Assembly: GCF_022376445.1 (NCBI RefSeq)
Contig: NW_025954963.1
Coordinates: 434,001 to 498,000 of the forward strand
Source: Fomitopsis serialis
Lineage: Eukaryota; Basidiomycota; Agaricomycetes; Polyporales; Fomitopsidaceae
Length of the DNA stretch: 64,000 nucleotides
Direction: 5' to 3'
Below are positions 12,401 to 23,198 of the stretch, piece after piece. Both the position numbers and the translations under genes were made by a program. Under the pieces are notes generated by a model, which was not told the origin of the DNA, ran no database searches, and saw only the letters and a list, made by a program, of their open reading frames with translations. Each line of letters begins with the position of its first letter. Positions within the stretch are counted from its first letter, which is position 1.

Positions 12401-12600
12401 TTCCCTGGTACGCGTATGCTCACCCTCTTCTGAGCAGAGGCGGCATGATTGCACCTATTGCTGGAGGACTGCTACTCGCGATCAACCAGTCGGTACCCGT
12501 ATACGCGAGCGTCATCGTCTTCGTCATCGCTGGGTTCTGTGTCCTCCTGCTCAGGGAACAACCTCGGGAGCAAAGTGGAGGACGAGTGCTCATGCATTGA
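9476..12600 (+). CDS. Major facilitator transporter, SV2-like
   Basis: Twelve-helix membrane transporter resembling fungal SV2-like/organic-solute carriers. Exons: 9476-9620, 9733-9771, 9852-9868, 9916-9970, 10275-10352, 10410-10546, 10601-10825, 10878-11748, 11815-11966, 12022-12174, 12238-12289, 12342-12384 and 12438-12600. All junctions keep the frame with GT-AG sites. Visible motifs are an acidic N-terminus (SEDDAGLEEG), FGWMADN in helix 1, ALPRIQ, SSSMFAGMMFGAVGWG in helix 2, the loop 2-3 element SDLMGR, RIVFFRLHESPRYL after helix 6, and EGPLGRR between helices 8 and 9. The loop between helices 6 and 7 is unusually long (about 190 residues, roughly 11000-11630), rich in Pro, Ser and acidic residues, and probably cytosolic. 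The start at 9476 was chosen because the ATG at 9466 meets a stop after ten codons. The substrate cannot be read from sequence. Confidence 0.85.
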
Positions 12601-15114
12601 TCCGCGAGCGTCCACCGTATGACATCCCGCCCCCGCCCCGGAGCCCCCAATGGACCATTGCATTGAAATAAGTGCCTGCATCGCATTGTTGCACCGTCTC
12701 CCCGACTGCATATTTGTAGCAATACTCCGCATCGCTTGAAGATTGACAGCCGCATTCTGTGCCCCGTGTTATAGTGTACAATAGTGTTGACCTGCTTAGA
12801 CGTGGGTTGTAGTATTACTTATACATATGTCGAAAGAATGGTCATAACCGACGGTGATCCTTCTGCACAGAGAGACCGGCTCGACGCAACATGAGCGTGA
12901 GGCACTCTTTTTATGATGCAAAATTAGACAGGTGGTTTCACGATCCCCGGGCTGATCTTGTAGTACACAATAGATGAGTCTTCAGTATTGATGGCCAGGT
13001 ATATTTGTGTTGGAGACGAGAGTTCACGGAATGCGTCTTGTAACCTGGTTCCATGCAATAAGCAAGCGGGCTTGTCATTTGATTTTTTCCCCTCACCATG
13101 CTATTGAGAGGGACTCTGCGAGCGAGCAAGGGATGACACACAACATGACCTCCTACCGGCAAGCCATTAGCATCGCTCTATGTGAATGTGTACACTGGAA
13201 GCTCACGGTCTTAGGTCGGCGGCCTCGCAATACTCCTCTGGAACAGCTGGTGAGGTCTACGACCTCGAGCTCGCTCCATTCCTGTGCTACGCCCGATCAG
13301 TCGGGGTCCACTTCCGCGTCTTATCTAGCACTTACCCAGCTTCAGATCATTGTACGTTTGGAACAACGCTCCGGCTGTCCTGGGGTATTTGGGCAGGAGC
13401 GCGGACAGCTCTGAATACTGCGATCTACGATTCAGCAATAAGGTAAAATACAGACATGAAACGTACGGAAGGATGTTGCTCCATTGGGACTTTCCCGGGT
13501 GAATGCACAGTACGTAGTATACGTATGTATGTTGTTCGACACTCCACGTTGAGGTTCTTAGTATCTTTAGCTGAGCCGTACTGAAGGAAACTGGGTAGCC
13601 CGATCATCGTGACCGTCGTAACTGTGCCGCGGCAGTGAGCGTGTGACTGATGCGTATGTCACGGGACGCCGTGACGCCGTAATGTGTGTGGATTGGCCTT
13701 TTGGAGACCATCGCTTTCGTCTCATCCCCGGGATACGCCTGTACAGCTACCAGGCCAGCGAGGCGCATCTTACGCGCTTCATAGAGTGCAAGTTCCGGAA
13801 GCTTCGCTTTGTCAGTATAGAGGCGCATTCTCACTAGGCATTCTGATGTCAGTAAGATTGTAACACCGTCGCCGCTGGCAACAGCCCTAAGCTGATCCGC
13901 AGATCACGAGCTTATGTCCCCGGGGTATATCTGATCTGCGAGGAGTACTCGAGTCCTTTTGCCACAATTTCAATGACTTACAACGACAGGGACACTGCTG
14001 TCCAATTCGGGTCAATATTGGATATCGAATATTCGGCGTTGAAGTCCAGTCGAGATATTCAAGTACTATGTAGCCCTGGCACCGCGAAACTCAGGGTCAG
14101 CAGGATACGAATACGGCGTGACCGTAGCGCTCGCCTTCCGAGGTCTTCTACGGTGAAGACACTTGTACAACCTCCTTCCATCAGCCCTGCCCTTTTGCGC
14201 CTCCGATGATCCAATGGCTACTTGCCAGTGCGCACCGCGGGAAACGTTGACGAGACATTCATCACCAGCCACGAGATAGCGGTACTACATCAGCTAGTGG
14301 TCTGTAAGATGTGATGACCTCCTACGCCTTCCTAAGAGCTTATTAGACCTTGCTCAGTGACTCTCATGCACAAACAGTCTAAGGCTCGAACCGCAAATTT
14401 GCCTCAGGCAAGCCGAAGAAGTCCCAGGCTATGTCACTATGGCAAGCTTCTTCTCGGACTCAGTCCCGGGCCCGGATCTAGAAATTCACGCGTGGCTCAT
14501 GAGGAGCTCAGGAGTAACTTGAAGGTGAGACCGGGACCGACGCATCCGGCGGTGGTACGAAGAGGGGGAACGATATTGATTCTGAAGCGCTCTTCAAGTT
14601 GGGACCTTGCGCGACGGTCCAAGAACAGGCACCAACGTGGGATGATGGCGCACGAGAATTCGCTGCCTGCCCTGGACTAAGATCACTTCTGATGGGATTT
14701 TGTACCGTGCGTTCAAGTTCTACTTGCTGATATGGACAATGCGTTCCCCATTCAGACCGCTTCCAACCTGCTCTTGAATCTCACCTCGACTGATCTACAC
14801 CCGACTCACATCGACAGCACACCTCAGGCCGGACCCAGACGTCTTGGTTGGAATTGAAGCACCCGCGACCCGGTGATGCTGAAGAACAGCAAGATGATTG
14901 TGGTCGCATGTCACGCCTAAATCGAAGATCAGCTTAGCAGATTTCCACGACGCCTGCGCACTCTTGTCAATGTGATACATACGCAGCGTCACCAGCTGCG
15001 GACCGCCCCGCTGGCAGGCTGACCGGTCACGCTGACCGGTATCCCTACATCGCACTGCATGCGACATAAATAATCGCTGACTTCAGGCCGAGCCGTCAGC
15101 GACATATCACCGAC
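12601..15114. other. Gene-poor region
   Basis: About 2.5 kb with no recognisable protein. The frame around 14520-14730 (plus) is open with balanced composition but has no start, no clear splice partner and no family match. No inverted terminal repeats or transposase motifs were seen. Confidence 0.45.
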
Positions 15115-16028
15115 ATGGAACAACCCTTGCAGCCCAGCGCCCCTTCGCCACCGCCCAAGCTGAATGGGACGTCCGTATCCGGGAGAATGGAGGACTTTCT
15201 GGCGGGACTTCCATCTCTCAATCGTACGTAAGTCGCTTTCCTGTGATGCCGCCAGGCGGAACGACGATTCCGCATTGTGCGTGCAGGGGGGCTCCTTGGC
15301 TTTACGGCTTCAACTCCGAGCGATGGCAAGCGCCATTATACGACATCCTTTGCCATGATAAACGACACCGGAACCTGATACAAACGTCAGCTTCGGTTGT
15401 AGACGCTACCATCCATCCGATAAGAACCACTTTACCGGATGCCGCGAACTCTGCTTACGGAGGATCCGCAGACAACAGGAACAAAGATAATGGAAGGTTA
15501 TGGCGGGCCCATATGGTGAGATGGCTGGATGGTCCTTGGAGACACTGAATCGTACATTGCAGTTCTGTTCCTTGATACCGCGCGGTCCCTTCCGCGAAGC
15601 GGAACCGGTCTTGGACAGGAATGCAAGGACACGCGCTCGATAGACCTGCGAGGCGTTACGTGTGAGTAAGGGTCCTCGGATCAGCCCTTTGGCTTTTACA
15701 GTTACTGAACCCTATCGAGGATAATCAGTCGAACAAAGGTCTCCTCTTTGGGAGGTGGATGACTGAGAACGGAGTGGTTCAAACCGTAAGTCAGTGAAGT
15801 TCTGCCGTACTCGCAAGCCACGCTTACGAGACCCTGTTCAAATGCAACAGAAACCCCGCATGGATAGCGTCTTCCCAAGCCTTCTCGTTGAGAGCTGCAC
15901 GGACTGTATAGCCCTGGCTTCGGACACTTTGTGAAAGAGAAGCTCACCCATTCCCTGCGTAGCATACTACCTGGAACAATAGGACCTTGGCCATGTTCAG
16001 CCGTATCAGCACTGCCGCCGGGTCTTGA
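15115..16028 (+). CDS. Putative spliced gene of unknown function
   Basis: I do not recognise the family. The model is six exons: 15115-15227, 15287-15515, 15563-15607, 15702-15785, 15851-15930 and 15983-16028. Every junction is GT-AG and keeps the frame. The start is Pro-rich (MEQPLQPSAPSPPPK). The second exon is the most protein-like: it opens GAPWLYGFNSERWQAPLYD and continues through about 76 codons without stops. Exon 4 reads NPIEDNQSNKGLLFGRW and exon 5 contains two Cys in ESCTDC. No signal peptide or membrane helix is evident, so a soluble protein of about 200 residues is expected. The exon 3 donor (GTCTTG) is weak. The many small consistent exons argue for a real gene, but no homology supports it. 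Confidence 0.42.
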
Positions 16029-16848
16029 GGATCATCGTTATCAAACAATTGCGGTGATAAAATTTTTCAATGAATATTGTGTCTTGACAGCTACTAGACA
16101 GCGACACGAGGATCGCGGCGATATATTGGAGGACTCAAAGGTAAGAGGTTCTGTCTATGTAGTCGGATTGAATGGTTGAACCGTGTTCGAGGTCAGTTGA
16201 ACGACCAATAGAAGAGTTGCCAAATTAAGAGGATGTGGCGCGAGCACGTGGCTCATAGGCGCCGGCGAACCTCGGTAACACAGTCTCCTTGCGACTTTCT
16301 CCTCCACTCAACTGGGCCGCTTTAGTCAGGAGTCTTCCTTTGCAGCTTGACGGCCAGTTCCTCTCACATCCTTACTCAAGACCCTCTGCTCGACTCGCAG
16401 AAGGTGAAACCATGTGAAACCGTCGACTGCTGTTTCAAGTCCAGAAATCCACGCGCGCACGCACCTCCAGTATGTACACGTCGAACACTGGGAAGAACAA
16501 TCAGAAATTCCTGAATCATCAGAAAGCACGGTGTGTCCAAGATTCCTCATGTTGTTATGCGTGTACAAGCTTACCGACGGCAATGCAACAGTATCGATGT
16601 GCGGTTTGCCATGTTGCAATCCACCCTCAGCCGGCGGCTATAGTAGGGAATGAATCTACCTTGGCTTAATTCTCTCCGCGCGGCTGTTATTGACCCCACT
16701 CAATACCTATGCTGACAGAAAGGACGATTTCGGATCACTGCATCTATTAAACTTCGACGTCCGGGCTGTAATCTGACTGCAATCTCTGTGAGATGTTGAT
16801 CGGTGATTGGGGTTCGACATTCTAACCTGTAAATGACCTTCTGGCTTT
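16029..16848. other. Region without recognised gene
   Basis: Short open frames on both strands (16326-16653) overlap and show no domain. I see no repeat or RNA gene. Confidence 0.45.
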
Positions 16849-17577
16849 CTAGCCGCTCACTCGGACCAAGGTTCCCTTGCCAGGTTCTAGCGAGTGGTTG
16901 CCCGTAGGCCTCCGGCATCCGCAAGACGACGATTCCAAGCTCGTGGTTCGCGCCTGCACGGTAGGTTTGCCGGAACACTGATTACCGTAGCGGCTGGTTT
17001 GGGCACGTCTCATGTGCACTCGCACCCTCTTTTCTTGCCGTGCACATGGAAATCCAACGCAAAGACTCGCAATATGCCCGTAGAAAGCACTGGCGTTCCA
17101 CTGGGGGTGCCCGCCGGTCTAACAACATCGCCGCAAGCTAGGCAGACGCCGCGACCGAGCCAGGCCAGCGGGGCTCGAGATATGAGCTCCGGAAGCGATC
17201 TGCGGTCTGGATATGGACTGTCTCGTCATGGCCTCTTACCCCACATCTCGTCTGGAGTTCTGCGGGCGCCCCATACCTGCGCCTGCTACCGGAATCCGCG
17301 CTCGGACGCTGTACCCGTCTTCCATACGGTGGTAGGTTTACAAAGCCACGGGGATGTTTACGCCAGTGCGCCGCTGCCGAGGTGGTCGGGTGCCGCTTCG
17401 CGGGTGCCGGGCGTTCTCGACTCTGCGTATGTCATTCTGGATCGCGCGGTGTCTTCGGTCTTTGAAGCTACCATGAAAGGTGTCCTAAAACTTGTTGTGT
17501 GCGGATTGGCTCAGGAGAGAAGTGAAGACGGGGCATCGATCGCGGTCGGGGCCAGAGACGGCTCCCAGATAGCATAG
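16849..17577. other. Unresolved locus with competing models on both strands
   Basis: On the plus strand a frame is open for 227 codons (16894-17577), with its first ATG at about 17074; it has no recognisable domain. On the minus strand four short exons (17325-17277, 17217-17156, 17100-17026 and 16953-16849) join in frame with GT-AG introns into a protein of about 97 residues starting MEDGYSVRARIPVAG. An alternative minus-strand last exon reads ELGIVVLRMPEAYGQ. At most one of these can be the main gene. Neither matches a family I know, and either could be chance. Confidence 0.22.
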
Positions 17578-17826
17578 GGCCGAATGCATACCCTCGACAC
17601 TAATCGCCCTCAATCGACATCGATAGCATGTTCTAGACAGCGCTCTCAGGCCACTCGACATAATTTATGGAGAGACAGGATCGCACTGGCCGGATGACTT
17701 CAGATCGGATCAAGATCCGTACTCCGCCTCCGTCCTAGTATAAGTCTGTGGCCCCAGGGTCTAGTCTTGCTCGTACGCCCCGCCCTTGCCTATCAGCTTT
17801 TTGAGTCGCCGTACCAGGAATACATC

Positions 17827-18407
17827 ATGGTGAGTCTCGCCGGCCCGCACCTCGTCGAGGCTCACGACGCCCGCGCAGGGTGTCACTGTCGAAGTCATCA
17901 AGCCTGGTGATGGCGTCCACTTCCCCAAGAAGGGCGGTAAGTGTCGACTGCGCGTACCGTCGAGTTTCCGTCTCACATGCAACACCAGACAAGGTAACAA
18001 TACACTACGTCGGCACCTTGTCGGACGGCCGTAAATTCGACTCGAGTCGGGATCGGTATGTCCCGGCGCGCTGCGCTGCACGCCGCATTCGTTGACAGTG
18101 GCATAGGGGACAACCGTTCGAGACCGAGATTGGTGTGGGCAAGGTGATCAAGGGCTGGGACGAAGGTGCGACGCTGCGAGTCACAGTCTCGCGGGAATGG
18201 CGTACTGACAGTGCGTAGGTGTCCCGCAACTATCGTTGGGCGAGAAGGCAGTCTTGACCGCAACACCCGACTTCGTGAGTGGTCCTGTGCGCGCGCACCG
18301 CTCGGCTGCTGATCGCGATACAGGCATATGGCGCGCGCGGCTTCCCACCCGTGATCCCCCCGAATTCTACGCTGAAGTTCGAGGTCGAGCTCCTGAAGAT
18401 CAACTGA
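17827..18407 (+). CDS. fpr1: FKBP12-type peptidyl-prolyl cis-trans isomerase
   Basis: Cytosolic FK506/rapamycin-binding prolyl isomerase, about 108 residues, normal for FKBP12. Exons: 17827-17829, 17879-17936, 17989-18055, 18107-18165, 18219-18274 and 18324-18407. The ligand-pocket residues are present: Tyr in HYVGTL, Phe-Asp in KFDSS, Phe in PFETEIG, Val-Ile-Trp in VIKGWDEG, and Tyr in AYGARG. The C-terminus FEVELLKIN is canonical. The first coding exon is just the ATG, followed at once by a GTGAGT donor; the second exon begins GVTVEVI, which is the expected second residue onward. FKBP12 assists folding, touches calcineurin and TOR signalling, and is the target of FK506 and rapamycin. Identity is certain; nothing nearby suggests a macrolide cluster. 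Confidence 0.97.
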
Positions 18408-19110
18408 GGCGCGAGCCCGGTCGACGCGCTTGGACGTTTCTCTCCTTCTCTGTACATATGTTGTTGGGACCGCGAGGCATGTGAGATTACCCATTGTTTT
18501 ATATCATCGCATTCACTGTACCGCCCGCCGTGCGCGTCGCGAGCCGCGGTGCCTGCTGGTCGAGCAAGCCGAGCGCGTCGATGAGCTATCGAGGATCGAT
18601 GGATAAGCGGCGCATCGATGGAGAGGTACGCCGCTGGATGGGTGTCTGCTCGGCCTATCTCCTGCATCGTATGCATAAGAAACGCGACCCACATCGGATG
18701 CTTCCGAGGCGTCCATCGATCGCATATGACTTCGCGGGTGATTGCCTCTCTCGCAGCAGCTCGCAGCAGCCCGCAGCGTCTCCCGCTCCTCTTCCTCTGC
18801 CGTAACGTGTCCAGGACGCTTTTGTCTCTCGAGCTCCGTCCCGGCCAGCTCACACACCGTGCTCGCGTGCACCCGGGCGGGCACAGTAATGATGCCATTT
18901 GCTGGGACAGCTATCCTTGTCACGAATATACGTCACTGATCAGCAAAGTAGGCCCGTGGCGGTGGACCATCTGGGCCGTCATCTGCCTTGTTAGTCCGAA
19001 AATGCACCTTGCGCTACTTGGACCTCCTATCTCGGAGCGCATGCAATAGTTCTGCATGGGCCCTCTCCCTCCAGTGCCTAGATTCTAGAAGGCAGCAAGC
19101 ATGCTCCGTT
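18408..19110. other. Intergenic region with open minus-strand frame
   Basis: Holds the 3' flank of the FKBP12 gene. A minus-strand frame at 18923-18513 has an acidic stretch (TAEEEERETL) and reads like coding, but lacks an ATG and clear splice partners. It may be part of an unannotated gene or chance. Confidence 0.4.
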
Positions 19111-19607
19111 TCAGATAGTTCGAGGGTCACAATCCACGACGGACCGACCTTCTGCGAGCACCCTGACCGAATCGACAAAGTGCTCGTGGTTCTCGCGCAA
19201 TTGGTGCAAGACCTCTGTCCAGGTCGGGCCTGATCCGTCGCATGATCAGTACAATGCAACTGCAGCGCGATTGCCTGGGCCTGCGGAGAGCCCTCGCGTA
19301 TGCTATGCGAACCTGTACTGGATTGCCGCACCGCGCTACGAGCCCCGTCGTCCTCGCGTCCCGAGATAAGCTCCTCCAACCCCGCACGCATCTCCTCGAC
19401 CTGGCGGCCCTTCTCCGACTTTCTCGCAGCACAAACAGCCATCCTCGTTTCAGAGCTTGCTTTGCATTGACGTAACATCGCCCCGTTCACATGCAGCTCC
19501 GATGCAAGCGACGATAGCTGATCCTGGTAGGTCGAGAGCCCTTCACGGCGGCCCCGGGTCGTGTCGGCTGAGGTCTCACCAGCCTGAGTGAGCTCGGCGC
19601 CAGACAT
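19111..19607 (-). CDS. Putative coiled-coil protein of unknown function
   Basis: Two minus-strand exons, 19607-19313 and 19229-19111, are joined in frame across an 83-base intron (GTTCGC...GATCAG). The protein of about 137 residues is hydrophilic, with heptad-like stretches (QDQLSSLASELHVNGAML and RQVEEMRAGLEELI). A C-terminal helix rich in charged residues (VLHQLRENHEHFVDSV) follows. The second exon has no Met, so a search for ATG-started frames would miss it. The start at 19607 is the first ATG, but the frame is open further upstream (SGDLYIDLITLDLG) and may connect to an earlier exon near 19780. Size and helical content resemble small subunits of mediator, kinetochore or BLOC-type complexes, but I cannot assign one. 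Neither strand neighbour suggests a function. Confidence 0.4.
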
Positions 19608-19942
19608 GATCTGTCCAAGATCCAATGTGATCAGGTCGATGTAGAGGTCGCCTGAGGACTGTAATAAGGCCTTGGGTTGCTTGTGTTCGCCCGCGTGACA
19701 ATTGCAGGGGTTCTAACTCGTTGAGCTCAATCAGACACCGTACCACTTTCTGGCGCCACAGACGCGTCAAATTCACGTGCTTTGACGCGCTAAGCTTCCA
19801 TCATGTAGGACAGTACTGAACCACTGGCAGACGCACGGTGGACGCCGTAAGAATTGCGTCAAACATATAATGACTGCTGGTATGTGCGCAAGCTGCATGA
19901 TACAGTAGGCTCGCAGCGGAAAAGCTAGTGATAAGTAAGTAG

Positions 19943-20333
19943 CTAAGTACGTCGACCCCGCCGACGTGGCACGTGGGGCAACGCGATCACGTTGCCACTT
20001 GAAATTTCCAACTGCAGTCTGCCGCGCTTGAGCGCCAGCGCGACGTTGTTCGCGTTAGTGCTGACATCCTCCGCTTCAACAAGCATCAAATCGTCCGAGT
20101 CCAACCACTCCTTAACCTGTCTGATCTGTCCACGTGCGCTGCACCTACGAGGTAGCATGCTGTCCCCAATATGTCTCTATTGCCACACGGGCCAACGCAT
20201 CTCCTTGAACTTCCGCCGCGGAATGACTTACGCAGGCGGGCTTCGTAAATAAGAAGCCCTGCTCCCAAGTGAGAAGCTGGACTGCGAGGGCGTTTTGAGT
20301 TTCAGACGGCGGACTTTGCTCCACGGCCTTGCG
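19943..20333 (-). pseudogene. 3' fragment of an unrecognised gene
   Basis: Two open minus-strand pieces, 20333-20232 and 20125-19943, join in phase across a GTAAGT...GACAG intron of about 106 bases and end in TAG at 19943. Composition is protein-like (KAVEQSPPSETQ, WEQGFLFTKPAC, VKEWLDSDDLMLVEAEDV), with a basic C-terminus (RRRGRR). Upstream the same frame reads SAIDW and then TAG before RKAVEQ, so an in-frame stop interrupts what looks like continuous coding, unless TAG is a splice acceptor. No ATG-started first exon fits before the divergent methyltransferase gene at 20465. The simplest reading is a truncated remnant; a real short gene with a missed first exon remains possible. Confidence 0.35.
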
Positions 20334-20464
20334 CTACCAATCAATAGCGCTCTACAAGAAGTCCCACTTCCGGATCCGTGCATCGCGTTTTATTCGTGAG
20401 GCGTCCGACTAGACTGAGCGGCAGTCTCTACCTGACTCCCTCATCCCACCCAGCCTTGTTTACA

Positions 20465-23198
20465 ATGGCCGCAGCTCTCTTGAAGTCGTCGACGAGTGCT
20501 CTTGCTCTTGCGATCCTAGGTGCCGCACGGTCTGCATTAGATCCAACGCTCAAGAAAGGCGTAGAACTTGCGTGCTTGGCATGCAGATTCTTTGTCGTTG
20601 AGTACGTTCCGATGAAAATGATCTCGCAGCTGCGGTGGGGTGACAAACCTCGTTCCATATCGCGCGCACCGCAGAACCCTCAAGAACATCCGACACGGTC
20701 GTCTCCTCATCGTCTGCCCCGGCGTACCACACTCGCGATTCTTCAAGGAAGGTTGTCACCTTGCGTTTCCTGCAGATAGCCGGTCGAGATCGACTGGGCA
20801 CAAGACTGCCACCATCACGGTCAAGGATCCGGTGTTTTGGCTGCGCCTCGCCACGCAAGGGGACCTCGGTTTCGCAGAGGCGTTCATGTATGGGGAGGTC
20901 GACTGCACAGACTTGACTGCACTATTCCAGGTACGTCCGAATCCTCAACCAAACGGGGATACACTGCAATGCTCGAACTGAAGGACCGAAATTGCATTCC
21001 ACAGGTACTATTGGACAACCGCTCTTGCCTCTCCGAGATCGACACCCTGCTTGCCAAGGCCTCTCGTGTGGTCGAGCGCTTTCTCGCCTCTCATCTGGTC
21101 AACAACCTCGCGAATGCGCGCCAGAACATCAGCGCGCACTATGACATCAGCAACGAGATGTTCATGGGTACGTACTTCGTTGTTGACCTCGTCTCTGGGG
21201 TCCAGGGCGAGGTTGCATTCGTGCGAAGGAGACGCGTGCTCTTGGTGTTATCCACGCGGTCGCTCTTAGGTGTCTCGCTTTGACTCTGACAAGTTCACGA
21301 GAATATATGCGATGTGATCTTGAAGGAGCGCATATATGCGCATACATTGACCCCCCATGTCATATATGCACTTGTCTTCGCCCGTAGCCTCGGGCTGTAA
21401 TCTCGGTCGCGCCCCCGCGGGCCTGGTAGCAGCTGAATTTCCCCGCAATCCGTGTCTTCTCCACATCACAGTACGTGACTTACTATTCGCTACACACGAC
21501 AGCATTCTTGTCCGGAGATATGACCTACTCGTGCGCCATCTTCCCTGAGCTGGACGCCGATCTCCGCGAACCATTGCAGTCAAGAATCGACACCGACTCT
21601 TCCTCGAGCGGCCCGAGCACGTACGACTCAAGTGGTACTTTATCGGCCAGCGACGATAGTATAGCAAGCGACATCAAGATCGCCCAAGCCAGCACGAGGG
21701 TCTCCGATGTGGGCACCAGGCGCGCCAGGGACAAGGACGACGACGCCGAGCTGTGCGACGCGCAGATCAGGAAGATGCTGCATATAGTGAAGCGTGCGGA
21801 TATCAGGCCGGGCCACAGGGTACGCTCCCTCGTCTCGCTCGTCGACCAACGGCCTGAAGAGGACCGCGCAGGTCCTCGAGATCGGTACTGGCTGGGGATC
21901 CATGGCTATCTGCATGGCGCAGGCCTTCCCCGGCGTGATCGTCGACACGCTCACGCTCTCCGAGGAACAGGCGTACCTTGCACGGCAGCGCGTAGCCGAT
22001 ATCGGCCTCGGCATGCGCCTCTGTCAGAGGTGCATCGACGACGGAGTACCGGATCTCAGCGACCTTGACGGCCTGGACCTGTACGAAGAGGACAGGCGCC
22101 ATGCCACAGGGTGTTTCTGTGAGCCCGCCCGAGTGCGCGTGCACTGTATGGACTACAGGAGCATGCCGCCAGAGTGGAAGGGCGTGTTTGACCGGGTGGT
22201 CAGCGTGGAGATGGTTGAGGCTGTCGGCTATGAGTTCCTAGAGGTGCGTGTCTCGCGAGTGGGTCGCACGAATGCGCGGGCGTAGTTGCCTGGGTGGGTA
22301 GTGTACCGTCCTGGTGCTGACGTCTTTCGTCGGGTTTGCAGACGTACTGGTCCCAGATCGATTGGGCATTGAAGGACACTGGCGTCGGAGTGGTGCAAGG
22401 GATCACTCTACCCGAAGCGCGTAGGTTAACATTGACTCGTATGCACAGAATATGCACTTATCACACTCGATAGGATTTGACGCGTACGTCCGCGACACGG
22501 ACTTCATACGGAAATGGGTGCGTCCTCCCATGATGCTGAGAGTAGTGATGCACAGTCACTTACTTGTGACAGAGTGAGTACCAAGGAATTCCTGTGTACA
22601 GGCTACACTTACTAACGATGCTCTAGTCTTCCCCGGAGGTTTCTTGCCCACACTCACGTTGCTCACCTCTACGATGTCCAGTGGAAGCAAGGGAAGACTT
22701 GTCGTGGAGTCCGTTGATAATATTGGGCCTCACTACGCTCGTACGCTTCGGGAGTGGAGGCGCCGGTTCGAGAATCGGTTTGATACGGAGATTATCCCTG
22801 GTAAGTTTGGAGGCTTTGCATTGTATACGATAACGCCTTCAACGTTTGCTCCGCGCCCATCAGCTCTGCGGAAGCAGTACCCCGACGTCTTAGGTTATGG
22901 TGGACCGGAGAGCCTGGATGAGATTGAGGTCTTCCGCAGAAAATGGGTGTACTACTTGTGAGTGAGCGACTGCGTAGCCTTGCCGTGTTAGTCAGCTGAA
23001 AGCTGTTCTCGTCAGTGCTTACTGTGAGATAGGCTTTGCAAGTCGCAGCTTGGGCGGTACGTTTGCATTCCTGCGCGAGGCAATTCGATGCTCAGTGGCC
23101 GCTTACCTTGCGCGACAGACCATATCGTCACCTTCACGAGGGAGGGAAATGTGGAATATGGTTGTCAGGTCCTGGGGACCGATGCGGACGTCGAATGA
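20465..23198 (+). CDS. Cyclopropane-fatty-acid synthase-like SAM methyltransferase
   Basis: Membrane-lipid methyltransferase of the CFA synthase family: it would add a methylene or methyl from S-adenosylmethionine to the double bond of a phospholipid acyl chain. Exons: 20465-20571 (donor uncertain), 20630-20930, 21005-21167, 21503-21819, 21872-22243, 22342-22420, 22474-22517, 22573 (one base), 22627-22800, 22864-22957, 23016-23056 and 23119-23198. Order of motifs: hydrophobic N-terminus, FWLRLATQGDLGFAEA, HYDISNEMF, SGDMTYSCAIF, the SAM-binding VLEIGTGWGS, YRSMPPEWKGVFDRVVS, FIRKWIFPGGFLP, and a C-terminal GFASRSLGD block. A Ser/Asp-rich insert (about 21570-21780) and an acidic insert (about 22000-22130) are atypical of bacterial enzymes. 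The intron at 21168-21502 is long (335 bases). Sphingolipid C9-methyltransferase is the main alternative, judged less likely. Confidence 0.9.
22518..22626 (+). other. Two back-to-back introns enclosing a 1-nt microexon
   Basis: Intron 22518-22572 (GTGCGT...GACAG, 55 bases) and intron 22574-22626 (GTGAGT...CTCTAG, 53 bases, with TTACTAAC branch site) leave only the A at 22573 as exon. TGG + A + TC gives Trp-Ile and restores the family motif IFPGG; direct joining breaks the frame. Confidence 0.7.

Noticed and set aside
12601..15114. Degenerate transposon
   Set aside because: No transposase, reverse transcriptase or terminal repeat could be recognised on either strand.
17827..18407. FKBP12 as a self-resistance gene of a macrolide cluster
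   Set aside because: No polyketide or peptide synthase, and no tailoring enzyme set, lies nearby; every basidiomycete carries FKBP12.
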